This document shows, piece by piece, positions 40,791 through 47,873 of a DNA stretch of 47,873 nucleotides. The notes beneath the pieces were generated by a model. That model worked only from the letters and a program-made list of their open reading frames with translations, was not told where the DNA came from and ran no database searches. A program made the translations under genes and the position numbers. Positions within the stretch are counted from its first letter, which is position 1. Every line of letters starts with the position of its first letter. The stretch is from an uncultured Clostridium sp. (GTDB lineage Bacteria > Bacillota > Clostridia > TANB77 > CAG-508): NCBI GenBank assembly GCA_900553985.1, contig USFW01000010.1, positions 1 through 47,873 on the forward strand, given 5' to 3'.

Positions 40791-41681
40791 TTGAATACCA
40801 TACTAAAAATATTATTAACAATACTACTAACAACAATTATAGCAATAGTTATAGTAATATTATATTTTTTTATATTTGATATAGAAACAAAAATACCAAA
40901 AGAAATAGAACAAGAATGTAAAATAGAAGAAAAACAATTTATGGGAAGAAAAATATTTATATTAAAAGATAGAAATATTAAATCTAATGAAAAATATATA
41001 TTATATTTTCATGGAGGCTCATATGTAGCAGAAGCAACCCAAAATCATTTTAAATTTTTAGAAAAAATAGCAAAAGACACTAAATATACAATTATTATGC
41101 CAGATTATCCATTAACTCCAAAATATACATATGATGATGTTTTTGATATGGTAGTACCATTATATAAAGAAATAATGTCAAAAATAGACAATAATGAGTT
41201 AATACTTATGGGAGATTCGGCAGGAGGAGGTTTAGCTTTAGCATTATACGAAAAAATATCAACTGATTTTATAGATATACCATCAAAAACGATACTAATT
41301 TCTCCTTGGCTAGATGTAAGAATGCAAAATGAGAATATAAGCGAGGTTTCAAAAAATGATGATATTTTAGGCAAAGAAAAATTAATACTTGCAGGAAGAG
41401 CATATGCAGGCAAAGATGGAATGGATAAGTATTTAGTAAATCCAATAATGGGTGATTTATCAAAACTTAATAATATAAGTATATTTACAGGAACATATGA
41501 TATTTTAAATCCAGATGCTCTGCTTTTAAAAGAAAAAGCAGATAAAGTAGGTGGAGATGTAAAATTAAAAGTATATGATAAGGCAAAACATATATGGTTA
41601 ATTGACAATAATTCAGATGCAGAAATAACCACCAAAGCATATAATGATTTATTAGAAGAATTAAGAAATGAAGGTGAATAA
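40791..41681 (+). CDS. Membrane-anchored alpha/beta hydrolase (HSL/GDXG esterase family)
   Basis: This 296-residue enzyme has an N-terminal TM helix (about 3-27) and an outward-facing hydrolase domain. The oxyanion motif YFHGGSYV and nucleophile elbow GDSAGGGLAL (Ser about 143) define the hormone-sensitive-lipase/arylacetamide-deacetylase group. The acid is probably the Asp in GTYDILNPD and the base the His in AKHIWLI. TTG start with GAGGAAGGAA about 10 nt upstream. It heads a three-gene unit with a condensation-type acyltransferase (5-nt gap) and a DUF6320 membrane protein. Confidence 0.85.
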   Translation: MNTILKILLTILLTTIIAIVIVILYFFIFDIETKIPKEIEQECKIEEKQFMGRKIFILKDRNIKSNEKYILYFHGGSYVAEATQNHFKFLEKIAKDTKYTIIMPDYPLTPKYTYDDVFDMVVPLYKEIMSKIDNNELILMGDSAGGGLALALYEKISTDFIDIPSKTILISPWLDVRMQNENISEVSKNDDILGKEKLILAGRAYAGKDGMDKYLVNPIMGDLSKLNNISIFTGTYDILNPDALLLKEKADKVGGDVKLKVYDKAKHIWLIDNNSDAEITTKAYNDLLEELRNEGE

Positions 41682-41686
41682 CCAAA

Positions 41687-42985
41687 ATGAAAAAAGAAAA
41701 ATTATATTGGAGAAGATTAGATAACTCAGCAAAAATATTTCCTATTTCTGCAGGAAAGAAATATAGTACAGTTTTTAGATTATCAGCAATTTTAACAGAA
41801 GTTATAGAGCCAAATGCATTAAAGGAAGCTGTTAAGAAAGCTTTAAAACAATATGAATTTTTTAAAGTAAGAATGAAAGACGGATTTTTTTGGAATTATT
41901 TAGAATATAATCCTAAAGAGCCAATTATAGAAAAAGAAAAGGAATATCCTTGCACATATATAGAGCCAACTAGAAATAATGGATATTTATTTAAAGTTAC
42001 ATATTTTGAAAAAAAGATTAATATAGATATATTTCATTCTTTAACAGATGGAAATAGTGGAGTTACATTTTTTAGAGAAATTATATATAATTACATAGAA
42101 TTAACACATGAGAAAGAATTTAAAGAAGAATTAAGAACTACTAAAAAAATAGATTTATCAGCAGAAGATAGTTATATAAAAAATTATGATAAAAAAACTA
42201 AAAACAATAGCTCAAGTAAAAAAGCATATCAATTAGAAGGTAAGAAAACAAAATTTGGAGCAATTTCTGCAATACATGAATTTATTAATATTGAACAATT
42301 AAAAAATGAATGCAAGAAAAAAGGTGCAACTGTGACACAATATTTAACGGCATTATTAATTTATTCAATATATGAAGCAAATTATTTAAAAGGTAGAAAA
42401 AATAATACAAAAAAACCAATAAAAGTGTGTATACCAGTTAATTTAAAGAAATACTTTCCATCAAATACAATTTCTAATTTTTTTTCATATATTACCTTGG
42501 AAGCTAATATGAAAGAGGAAAAAATGAACGATTTTGATAACATTTTAGAATTTGTAAAAAAAGATTTTAAAAATAAATTAACAGAAGAGGAAATACAAAA
42601 AACTATGTCATCAAATGTAAAATTAGGTATAAATCCAATAATAAAAAGAATACCATTAATTTTGAAGAAACCATTAGTAAGACTTAGTTACATCGAAATT
42701 AGAAAATACACCACAACTACATTTTCAAATATAGGAAGAATAGGTATTATAGGAAAATATCAGCAATATATACAAAGTTTTTTGATGTTAATTGCACCAG
42801 AACCAGTGGAAAAAATTAAATGTTCAGCATGTTCATTTGAAAATAAAATAGTTTTTACATTTACATCGATTTTAAGAAATTGTGAGATTGAAAAGATCTT
42901 TTATAAATTTTTAACTAGTAAAGGTATAGATGTAAATATAGAAAGTAATGGTATTTTAGATATTAAGAGTGATAAAAATTTTTAA
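41687..42985 (+). CDS. Condensation-domain / alcohol-acyltransferase-like protein
   Basis: This 432-residue protein resembles the CoA-dependent acyltransferase superfamily. The key motif reads IFHSLTDGNSG (about 119-129), a form of HxxxDG with the base His and structural Asp. VCIPVNLKKYFPSNTISNFF is the usual second block before the C-terminal half. Substrates unknown; neighbours suggest it acylates something that the hydrolase can deacylate. ATG follows GGTGA by 9 nt. Confidence 0.75.
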   Translation: MKKEKLYWRRLDNSAKIFPISAGKKYSTVFRLSAILTEVIEPNALKEAVKKALKQYEFFKVRMKDGFFWNYLEYNPKEPIIEKEKEYPCTYIEPTRNNGYLFKVTYFEKKINIDIFHSLTDGNSGVTFFREIIYNYIELTHEKEFKEELRTTKKIDLSAEDSYIKNYDKKTKNNSSSKKAYQLEGKKTKFGAISAIHEFINIEQLKNECKKKGATVTQYLTALLIYSIYEANYLKGRKNNTKKPIKVCIPVNLKKYFPSNTISNFFSYITLEANMKEEKMNDFDNILEFVKKDFKNKLTEEEIQKTMSSNVKLGINPIIKRIPLILKKPLVRLSYIEIRKYTTTTFSNIGRIGIIGKYQQYIQSFLMLIAPEPVEKIKCSACSFENKIVFTFTSILRNCEIEKIFYKFLTSKGIDVNIESNGILDIKSDKNF

Positions 42986-43009
42986 AAAGTTTAGAAGGGA
43001 ATAAAAAAT

Positions 43010-43573
43010 ATGTTGTATCCTCAAAAGTTAAGTATTAAGAAAAGTGAGTTAATAATAAAAATAGCAATTATAATTTCTATTTTTATAGCACTAATATTAG
43101 TTCTAATAAATAAATTAGTAAATCCAGAGATACACTGGTCAGCTTTAGCTAATGCAGGTATTATATATGCTTGGATAACAATTATTTATTCTATAAATAA
43201 AAGAACAAATATTGCAGGGCATGTATTAATACAATTAATAGCAATAGCAATCTTGACTGCATACATTGATTATAAAATAGGATTTAGAGGTTGGTCGTTA
43301 GAAATGGCTATACCAATAATAATAATAGTAGCTAATATAACAATGCTAATACTGACAATTGTAAGTTATAAAAAATATGTTAGATATGCAATTTACCAAT
43401 TAATTATATGTATTCTTAGTTTATTACCAATTTATTTTATATATAAGCATATGGTGTTAAATATGATTTTAAGCTATGTTGCAATAGGAATTTCTATTTT
43501 AAACTTTATATTAACAATTATTTTATGTGCTAGAGATGTAAAAGAAGCAATAATAATAAAATTTCATACTTGA
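43010..43573 (+). CDS. DUF6320-like six-TM membrane protein
   Basis: This 187-residue hydrophobic protein has six predicted TM helices spread evenly from about residue 15 to 178. It lies 24 nt after the acyltransferase. Homologues elsewhere, found beside the same hydrolase and acyltransferase, usually start with a short zinc ribbon; that is missing here. Function unknown. SD GAAGGGA, ATG 9 nt later. Confidence 0.65.
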   Translation: MLYPQKLSIKKSELIIKIAIIISIFIALILVLINKLVNPEIHWSALANAGIIYAWITIIYSINKRTNIAGHVLIQLIAIAILTAYIDYKIGFRGWSLEMAIPIIIIVANITMLILTIVSYKKYVRYAIYQLIICILSLLPIYFIYKHMVLNMILSYVAIGISILNFILTIILCARDVKEAIIIKFHT

Positions 43574-43812
43574 ATTAATGCTGCATCTACATTAGTATTG
43601 ATTAAATCAGTAAACGAAAAATTAAATTTAAATATAATTTTAAGAATTGCAATATTAAACGATAAAAAGCATCCTAAAAATTCTATAATAACTATGATAA
43701 AAATAGGAAATAAAACTTTTAATAAAATAAAAAGGAATAAAAAAGAAAATTTATTATTTGAAAAACTAGACAATTATGAATAAAAGTTGTATAATAGAAG
43801 TACAATATAAGT
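43574..43812. other. Gap with no supportable gene
   Basis: Open frames exist on both strands (43598-43783 plus, 43773-43564 minus), but neither has an SD and the products are low-complexity. The tail of the gap probably holds the promoter of the leader RNA (TTGTATAATAG near 43787). Confidence 0.5.
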
Positions 43813-43896
43813 AGTTATTTGAGGTGGTAAATTGTGTCAACCACACACCCTATGGGTCAAAAGAGATGTAGGAAATGATACACCTACCAAATAACT
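43813..43896 (+). ncRNA. Kissing-loop leader RNA, copy 2 (riboswitch candidate)
   Basis: Closing stem AGTTATTTG/CAAATAACT is identical to copy 1. P2 is GTGGT/ACCAC with an 11-nt loop. The middle hairpin is ACCC-TAT-GGGT. CAAAAGAGATG is identical. P3 is GTAG/CTAC with a 12-nt loop. Loop P2 GTGTCA (43834-43839) pairs with loop P3 TGATAC (43876-43881). Against copy 1 the P2, middle, P3 and kissing pairs all change on both sides, which is covariation. Confidence 0.78.
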
Positions 43897-43905
43897 AACA
43901 AGTTA

Positions 43906-43933
43906 AAAAGGGCTATGGAAACATAGCTCTTTA
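43906..43933 (+). terminator. GNRA-loop terminator after leader RNA copy 2
   Basis: AAAGGGCTATG and CATAGCTCTTT close a GAAA loop. The T-run is short (TTT), so read-through is more likely than in copy 1. Confidence 0.7.
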
Positions 43934-43977
43934 AAGTGGAAGAAAAGTAAAATAAGAAAAAATTGAGGGGGTAAAAA

Positions 43978-45717
43978 ATGATAAAAAAATTAGCAAGTTA
44001 TGTAAAAGAATACAAAAAATACGCAATATTAACACCAATATTTGTAATATTAGAAGTAGTAATGGAAGTAATAATACCTCTATTAATGGCCAAAATTATA
44101 GATGTTGGGATACAAAACAATGATATAAAATATATATTAGAAATAGGAGTTTTATTAATAGTTTCAGCAATTATGTCATTAATTTTTGGAATGTTATCAG
44201 GAAAATTTGCAGCAAAAGCATCAGCAGGATACTCTAAGAATTTAAGAAAAGCAATGTTCCATAAAATTCAAGACTATTCTTTTGAAAATATTGATAAATT
44301 TTCTACATCTAGCTTAGTAACAAGAATGACAACAGATGTTACAAATGTTCAAATGGCTTTTCAAATGATTATTAGAATTTTAGTAAGAGGACCAATAATG
44401 ATGATTTTTGCATTACTAATGGTTTTATCAATAAATGCAAAAATATCACTAATATTTTTTATAGCAATTCCAGTATTAGGCGCTGTTTTAATGTTTATAA
44501 CATTAAAAGCACATCCAAATTTTGAAAAGGTATTTAAAAAATATGATAAATTAAATAGAGTCGTTCAAGAAAACTTAGGAGCAATAAGAGTAGTAAAAGC
44601 ATATGTAAGAGAAAAACATGAAAATAAAAAATTTAAGGAAGTAAATGATGAAGTATATACAAATTTCAAAAAGGCAGAAAAGATAGTTGCCTTTAATGCA
44701 CCAGCTATGCAATTAACAATATATACATGTATTTTATTAATATCTTGGATTGGTTCAAAAACAATAGTAGCAGGAGGAATGCAAACAGGAGAATTATCAA
44801 GTATTGTAACATATGCTTGGCAAATATTAACTAGTTTAATGATGCTTTCAATGGTATTTGTAATGGTAATTATGGCACAATCATCAGCAGAAAGAATTAT
44901 AGAAGTAATAGATGAAGAGCCTACAATAAAAAATAGAGAAAATGCAATCAAAGAAGTTAAAGATGCCTCTATTGAATTTGAAAATGTAACATTTGCATAT
45001 AGTGATGAGGAAGAAGAAGGAAAAAATGCTTTAGAAAATATTAATTTGAAGATAAAATCAGGAGAAACTATAGGAATAATTGGAGGAACAGGAAGTTCAA
45101 AATCTTCATTAGTGCAATTAATACCAAGACTATATGATGTAACAAAAGGTAAAGTAAAAGTAGGTGGAATAGATGTAAGAGATTACGATATAAAAGCCTT
45201 AAGAGATTCAGTAGCAATGGTATTGCAAAAAAATGTACTATTTTCTGGTACGATTGCAGAGAATTTAAGATGGGGAAAGAAAGATGCAGATGAAGAAGAA
45301 CTTCAAGAGATATGCAAATTATCACAAGCAGATAGTTTTATACAGGAGTTTCCAAGTAAATACGATACTTTATTAGACCAAGGTGGAACAAATGTATCAG
45401 GAGGACAAAAACAGAGAATTTGTATAGCAAGAGCAATTTTAAAACAACCTAAGATTTTAATTTTAGACGATTCAACCAGTGCAGTAGATACTAAAACAGA
45501 TGCATTAATTAGAAGAGCTTTTAGAGAAAAAATACCAAATACAACGAAGATAATAATAGCTCAAAGAGTTTCTTCGATAGAAGATGCTGACCAAATAGTA
45601 GTGCTTAATGAAGGAAGAATAGATGGAATAGGAACTTCAAAAGAATTATTAGAAACAAACCAAATATATAAAGAAGTATATGAATCACAAATGAAGGGAG
45701 GAGATGAGAATGAATAA
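43978..45717 (+). CDS. Heterodimeric ABC exporter, subunit with degenerate ATP site
   Basis: This 579-residue half-transporter has six TM helices (about 15-310) and an ATPase domain (about 335-575). Walker A is GGTGSSKSS (369-377) with Ser in place of the usual Gly before Lys. Walker B ends ILDD, with Asp498 where the catalytic Glu belongs, and the H-loop has Gln529 (IIAQRVS). Its signature NVSGGQKQR is canonical. This is the non-catalytic half of a BmrCD/TM287-288-type multidrug exporter. ATG follows GAGGGGG; the next gene overlaps its end. The leader RNA at 43813 probably controls both. Confidence 0.9.
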   Translation: MIKKLASYVKEYKKYAILTPIFVILEVVMEVIIPLLMAKIIDVGIQNNDIKYILEIGVLLIVSAIMSLIFGMLSGKFAAKASAGYSKNLRKAMFHKIQDYSFENIDKFSTSSLVTRMTTDVTNVQMAFQMIIRILVRGPIMMIFALLMVLSINAKISLIFFIAIPVLGAVLMFITLKAHPNFEKVFKKYDKLNRVVQENLGAIRVVKAYVREKHENKKFKEVNDEVYTNFKKAEKIVAFNAPAMQLTIYTCILLISWIGSKTIVAGGMQTGELSSIVTYAWQILTSLMMLSMVFVMVIMAQSSAERIIEVIDEEPTIKNRENAIKEVKDASIEFENVTFAYSDEEEEGKNALENINLKIKSGETIGIIGGTGSSKSSLVQLIPRLYDVTKGKVKVGGIDVRDYDIKALRDSVAMVLQKNVLFSGTIAENLRWGKKDADEEELQEICKLSQADSFIQEFPSKYDTLLDQGGTNVSGGQKQRICIARAILKQPKILILDDSTSAVDTKTDALIRRAFREKIPNTTKIIIAQRVSSIEDADQIVVLNEGRIDGIGTSKELLETNQIYKEVYESQMKGGDENE

Positions 45718-47569
45718 GAAAAATGGAAAAATTAATACTATAAAAAGATTATTAAAATATGTAACAAGCACATATAAATTACAATTAGTAATAGTTTTAA
45801 TAAGTATCATAGTAAGTGCATTAGTAGGAGTTGCAGGAATCCAATTTTTAAAATATTTAATAGATGATTTTATAATTCCATTAGTAAATAGTCAAAATCC
45901 TGATTTTGGACCATTGTTACAAGTGATTTTAATAATGGGAGGAATATACCTAGTAGGGGTTCTAGGAACATATATATATAACAGATTAATGATAAATATA
46001 TCACAAGGAGCCTTAAATAAAATTCGTGAAGAAATGTTTGAACATATGCAAAAACTACCAATAAGATATTTTGATAGTAGACCTCATGGAGAAATAATGA
46101 GTACATATACAAATGATGTAGATACTCTAAGACAAATGCTTAGCCAAAGTATACCACAAGTATTTTCTGCATCAGTATCAATGATAACTATACTAATATC
46201 AATGTTTTCTACAAATGTATATTTAACATTACTAGTATTAGCAATGGTAGTATTAATGATATTTGTTTCAAAATATTTAGGTGGAAATAGTTCAAGATAT
46301 TTTATAAAACAACAAGAAGACTTAGGAAAAGTAGATGGATATATTGAAGAAATGATGGAAGGCCAAAAAGTAATAAAGGTATTTAATCATGAGGAAGAAA
46401 CAAAGAAGAAATTTGATGAATTAAATGAACAATTATGTGATAGTGTCACAAATGCAAATACTTATGCAAATATTTTAATGCCATGTATAATGAATATAGG
46501 AAATTTAGGATATGTATTAGTAGCAGTAGTAGGAGGAATACTATCATTAAATGGAATATTAACAATAGGTGGTATTGCTGCATTTTTACAATTTGTAAAA
46601 GCATTTACAAGTCCTTTGGGACAAGTATCTCAACAAATGAACTCAATAGTTATGGCACTTGCAGGAGCAGAAAGAATATTTAATCTAATAGATGAAGAAG
46701 TTGAGCAAGATGAAGGATATGTAACACTTGTAAATGCAAAAATGGAAAATGGAAAAATAGTAGAAACAGAAGAAAGAACAGGAATGTGGGCTTGGAAACA
46801 TCCTCATAAAGATGGAAGAATAACATATACAAGACTTCGTGGACAAGTAGAGTTTGAAAATGTACAATTTGGATATGTTGAACATAAAAGAATATTACAT
46901 GATATAACATTAAAAGCAAAAGAAGGTCAAAAAGTTTCCTTTGTAGGAGCAACAGGAGCAGGAAAGACTACAATAACAAATTTAATAAATAGATTTTATG
47001 ATATTCAAGAAGGTAAAATAAGATATGATAGAATAAATATTAGAAAAATAAAGAAAGATGATTTAAGAAGGTCATTAGGAATGGTATTACAAGATACTAA
47101 TTTATTTACAGGGACAATAAGAGAAAATATAAGATATGGAAAATTAGATGCGACAGATGAAGAAGTATATGAAGCAGCTAAATTATCAAATGCAGATAAA
47201 TTTATAAAACATTTACCACATGGATATGATACTGTAATAACAGGAAATGGAGAAGGCTTATCACAAGGACAAAGACAATTATTATCAATAGCAAGAGCAG
47301 CATTAAATAATCCTCCAGTATTAATATTAGATGAAGCTACTTCTAGTATAGATACAAGGACAGAAAAGATTGTTCAAGATGGTATGGATAAATTAATGAA
47401 AGGTAGAACAGTTTTTGTAATAGCGCATAGATTGTCAACTATAAGAAATTCTGACTTGATTATGGTATTAGACCATGGAAGAATTATAGAAAGAGGAAAT
47501 CATGAAGAATTAATAGGAAATAAAGGTACGTATTATGGATTATATACGGGGGCTATTGAAATTGATTAA
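45710..47569 (+). CDS. Heterodimeric ABC exporter, catalytic subunit
   Basis: This 619-residue half-transporter has six TM helices (about 20-330) and an ATPase domain (about 385-610). Walker A GATGAGKTT (413-421), Walker B ILDEATSS and the H-loop AHRLS are canonical, while the signature reads GLSQGQRQ instead of LSGGQ. With its partner this gives one working and one degenerate ATP site, the arrangement of heterodimeric exporters. An insert (about 325-375) with a WAWKHPHKDGR stretch precedes the ATPase domain, as in YheH-like proteins. ATG 45710 is 7 nt after GGGAGGAG; ATG 45704 is too close. Confidence 0.9.
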   Translation: MNKKNGKINTIKRLLKYVTSTYKLQLVIVLISIIVSALVGVAGIQFLKYLIDDFIIPLVNSQNPDFGPLLQVILIMGGIYLVGVLGTYIYNRLMINISQGALNKIREEMFEHMQKLPIRYFDSRPHGEIMSTYTNDVDTLRQMLSQSIPQVFSASVSMITILISMFSTNVYLTLLVLAMVVLMIFVSKYLGGNSSRYFIKQQEDLGKVDGYIEEMMEGQKVIKVFNHEEETKKKFDELNEQLCDSVTNANTYANILMPCIMNIGNLGYVLVAVVGGILSLNGILTIGGIAAFLQFVKAFTSPLGQVSQQMNSIVMALAGAERIFNLIDEEVEQDEGYVTLVNAKMENGKIVETEERTGMWAWKHPHKDGRITYTRLRGQVEFENVQFGYVEHKRILHDITLKAKEGQKVSFVGATGAGKTTITNLINRFYDIQEGKIRYDRINIRKIKKDDLRRSLGMVLQDTNLFTGTIRENIRYGKLDATDEEVYEAAKLSNADKFIKHLPHGYDTVITGNGEGLSQGQRQLLSIARAALNNPPVLILDEATSSIDTRTEKIVQDGMDKLMKGRTVFVIAHRLSTIRNSDLIMVLDHGRIIERGNHEELIGNKGTYYGLYTGAIEID

Positions 47570-47656
47570 GTAAGAAATAATCTTATTACTAATAAATTTT
47601 TTAAAGTATTTTAAATAATTTTAAAATTAAAAATAGAAATTATAATATTGATTTTT

Positions 47657-47692
47657 ATAATGGCGGGGAGTTAATTTCTCGTCATTATTATT
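47657..47692 (+). terminator. Terminator after ABC exporter
   Basis: ATAATGGCGGGGA (47657-47669) pairs with TTCTCGTCATTAT (47676-47688) through 13 pairs, several G-U. A short T-rich tail follows. Another small hairpin (TTCTAAA/TTTTAGAA, 47711-47740) precedes the repeat. Confidence 0.55.
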
Positions 47693-47763
47693 GGTTATTG
47701 AAAAAGGGTGTTCTAAATAGGACCTGCTATGATTTTAGAAGTTATTGGATAAGAGTTTTTTAA

Positions 47764-47873
47764 TTAGCCGCTCGAAATAGTTTATACTTATGATTTTTTT
47801 AGATTTTGACTACTTATTTCATTCAGAAAGAATTGGTAAGGCTTTCTTATGAGCCTCTCTCACTCAGACCCCT
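47764..47873. repeat. Repeat family A, copy 3 (partial, left part)
   Basis: The sequence from TTAGCCGC through the inner arm AATTGGTAAGGCTTT to CTCTCACTCAGACCC matches copy 2 from 34246. It is cut by the window end in the core, at almost the same point where copy 1 begins. Confidence 0.85.

Noticed and set aside
43564..43783. Overlapping open frames on both strands after the DUF6320-like gene (61 and 69 codons)
   Set aside because: Neither has an SD, starts are weak, products are low-complexity and AT-driven, and no family resemblance is seen. Could be a decayed gene, but not supportable.

Overview
This 47.9 kb window is chromosomal DNA of a very AT-rich, Gram-positive anaerobe. It is almost certainly a low-GC Bacillota of class Clostridia, probably an uncultivated lineage recovered by metagenome assembly. 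The evidence is the gene content: FtsEX with secreted M23 hydrolases, WhiA, a clostridial-type 6S RNA, IscR-iscS-iscU-mnmA, an infC-rpmI-rplT operon with an L20-type leader, SpoIIM next to XerD, and the oxygen-sensitive class III ribonucleotide reductase. Strong Shine-Dalgarno (SD) sequences and A/T-ending codons agree. No plasmid, phage, transposase, CRISPR array, tRNA or rRNA gene was seen. Both ends of the window lie inside the same dispersed repeat (family A), so they look like assembly breaks at a repeat.

Layout. 0.4-6 kb: ftsE, ftsX and three tandem coiled-coil M23 peptidoglycan hydrolases. 6.3-8.8 kb: a CtpA-like S41 protease, pgsA and greA. 8.9-13.3 kb: a minus-strand Crp/Fnr regulator divergent from nrdD-nrdG, then folD. 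13.6-14.5 kb: dprA. 14.6-19.1 kb: a membrane/polyamine module of two DUF4178 proteins, two DUF350 proteins, a membrane-fused spermidine synthase and a frameshifted speD. 19.2-23.2 kb: hemolysin III, then iscR, iscS, iscU and mnmA with IscR-type palindromes. 23.6 kb: 6S RNA. 23.8-26.8 kb: prmC, whiA, hemW. 27-28.1 kb: a LytTR/DUF3021 pair behind a structured leader RNA. 28.1-29.4 kb: infC-rpmI-rplT. 29.7-32.4 kb: an S66 LD-carboxypeptidase, a flavin reductase and murI. 32.6-34.2 kb: a helical-bundle protein and a Dps ferritin, divergent, then a YcxB-like protein. 34.5-36.1 kb (minus strand): tsaE and a tsaB-rimI fusion. 36.4-40.4 kb: a degenerate HD protein, an EndoQ-like PHP nuclease, spoIIM and xerD. 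40.8-43.6 kb: alpha/beta hydrolase, condensation-type acyltransferase and DUF6320 membrane protein. 44-47.6 kb: a heterodimeric ABC exporter behind a second copy of the structured leader RNA.

The coding content is mostly housekeeping. The unusual signal is at RNA and intergenic level. (1) Four genes have a perfect or near-perfect hairpin between a strong SD and the start codon, always ending 11-12 nt before it. (2) Two covarying copies of a kissing-loop RNA with a GNRA-loop terminator precede LytTR/DUF3021 and the ABC exporter. (3) Two H-type pseudoknots of identical geometry, resembling preQ1-I, precede ctpA and the EndoQ gene. (4) Three families of structured intergenic repeats (A, B, C) are scattered through the window. 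(5) The polyamine module carries a +1 frameshift just before the pyruvoyl-forming site of SpeD.
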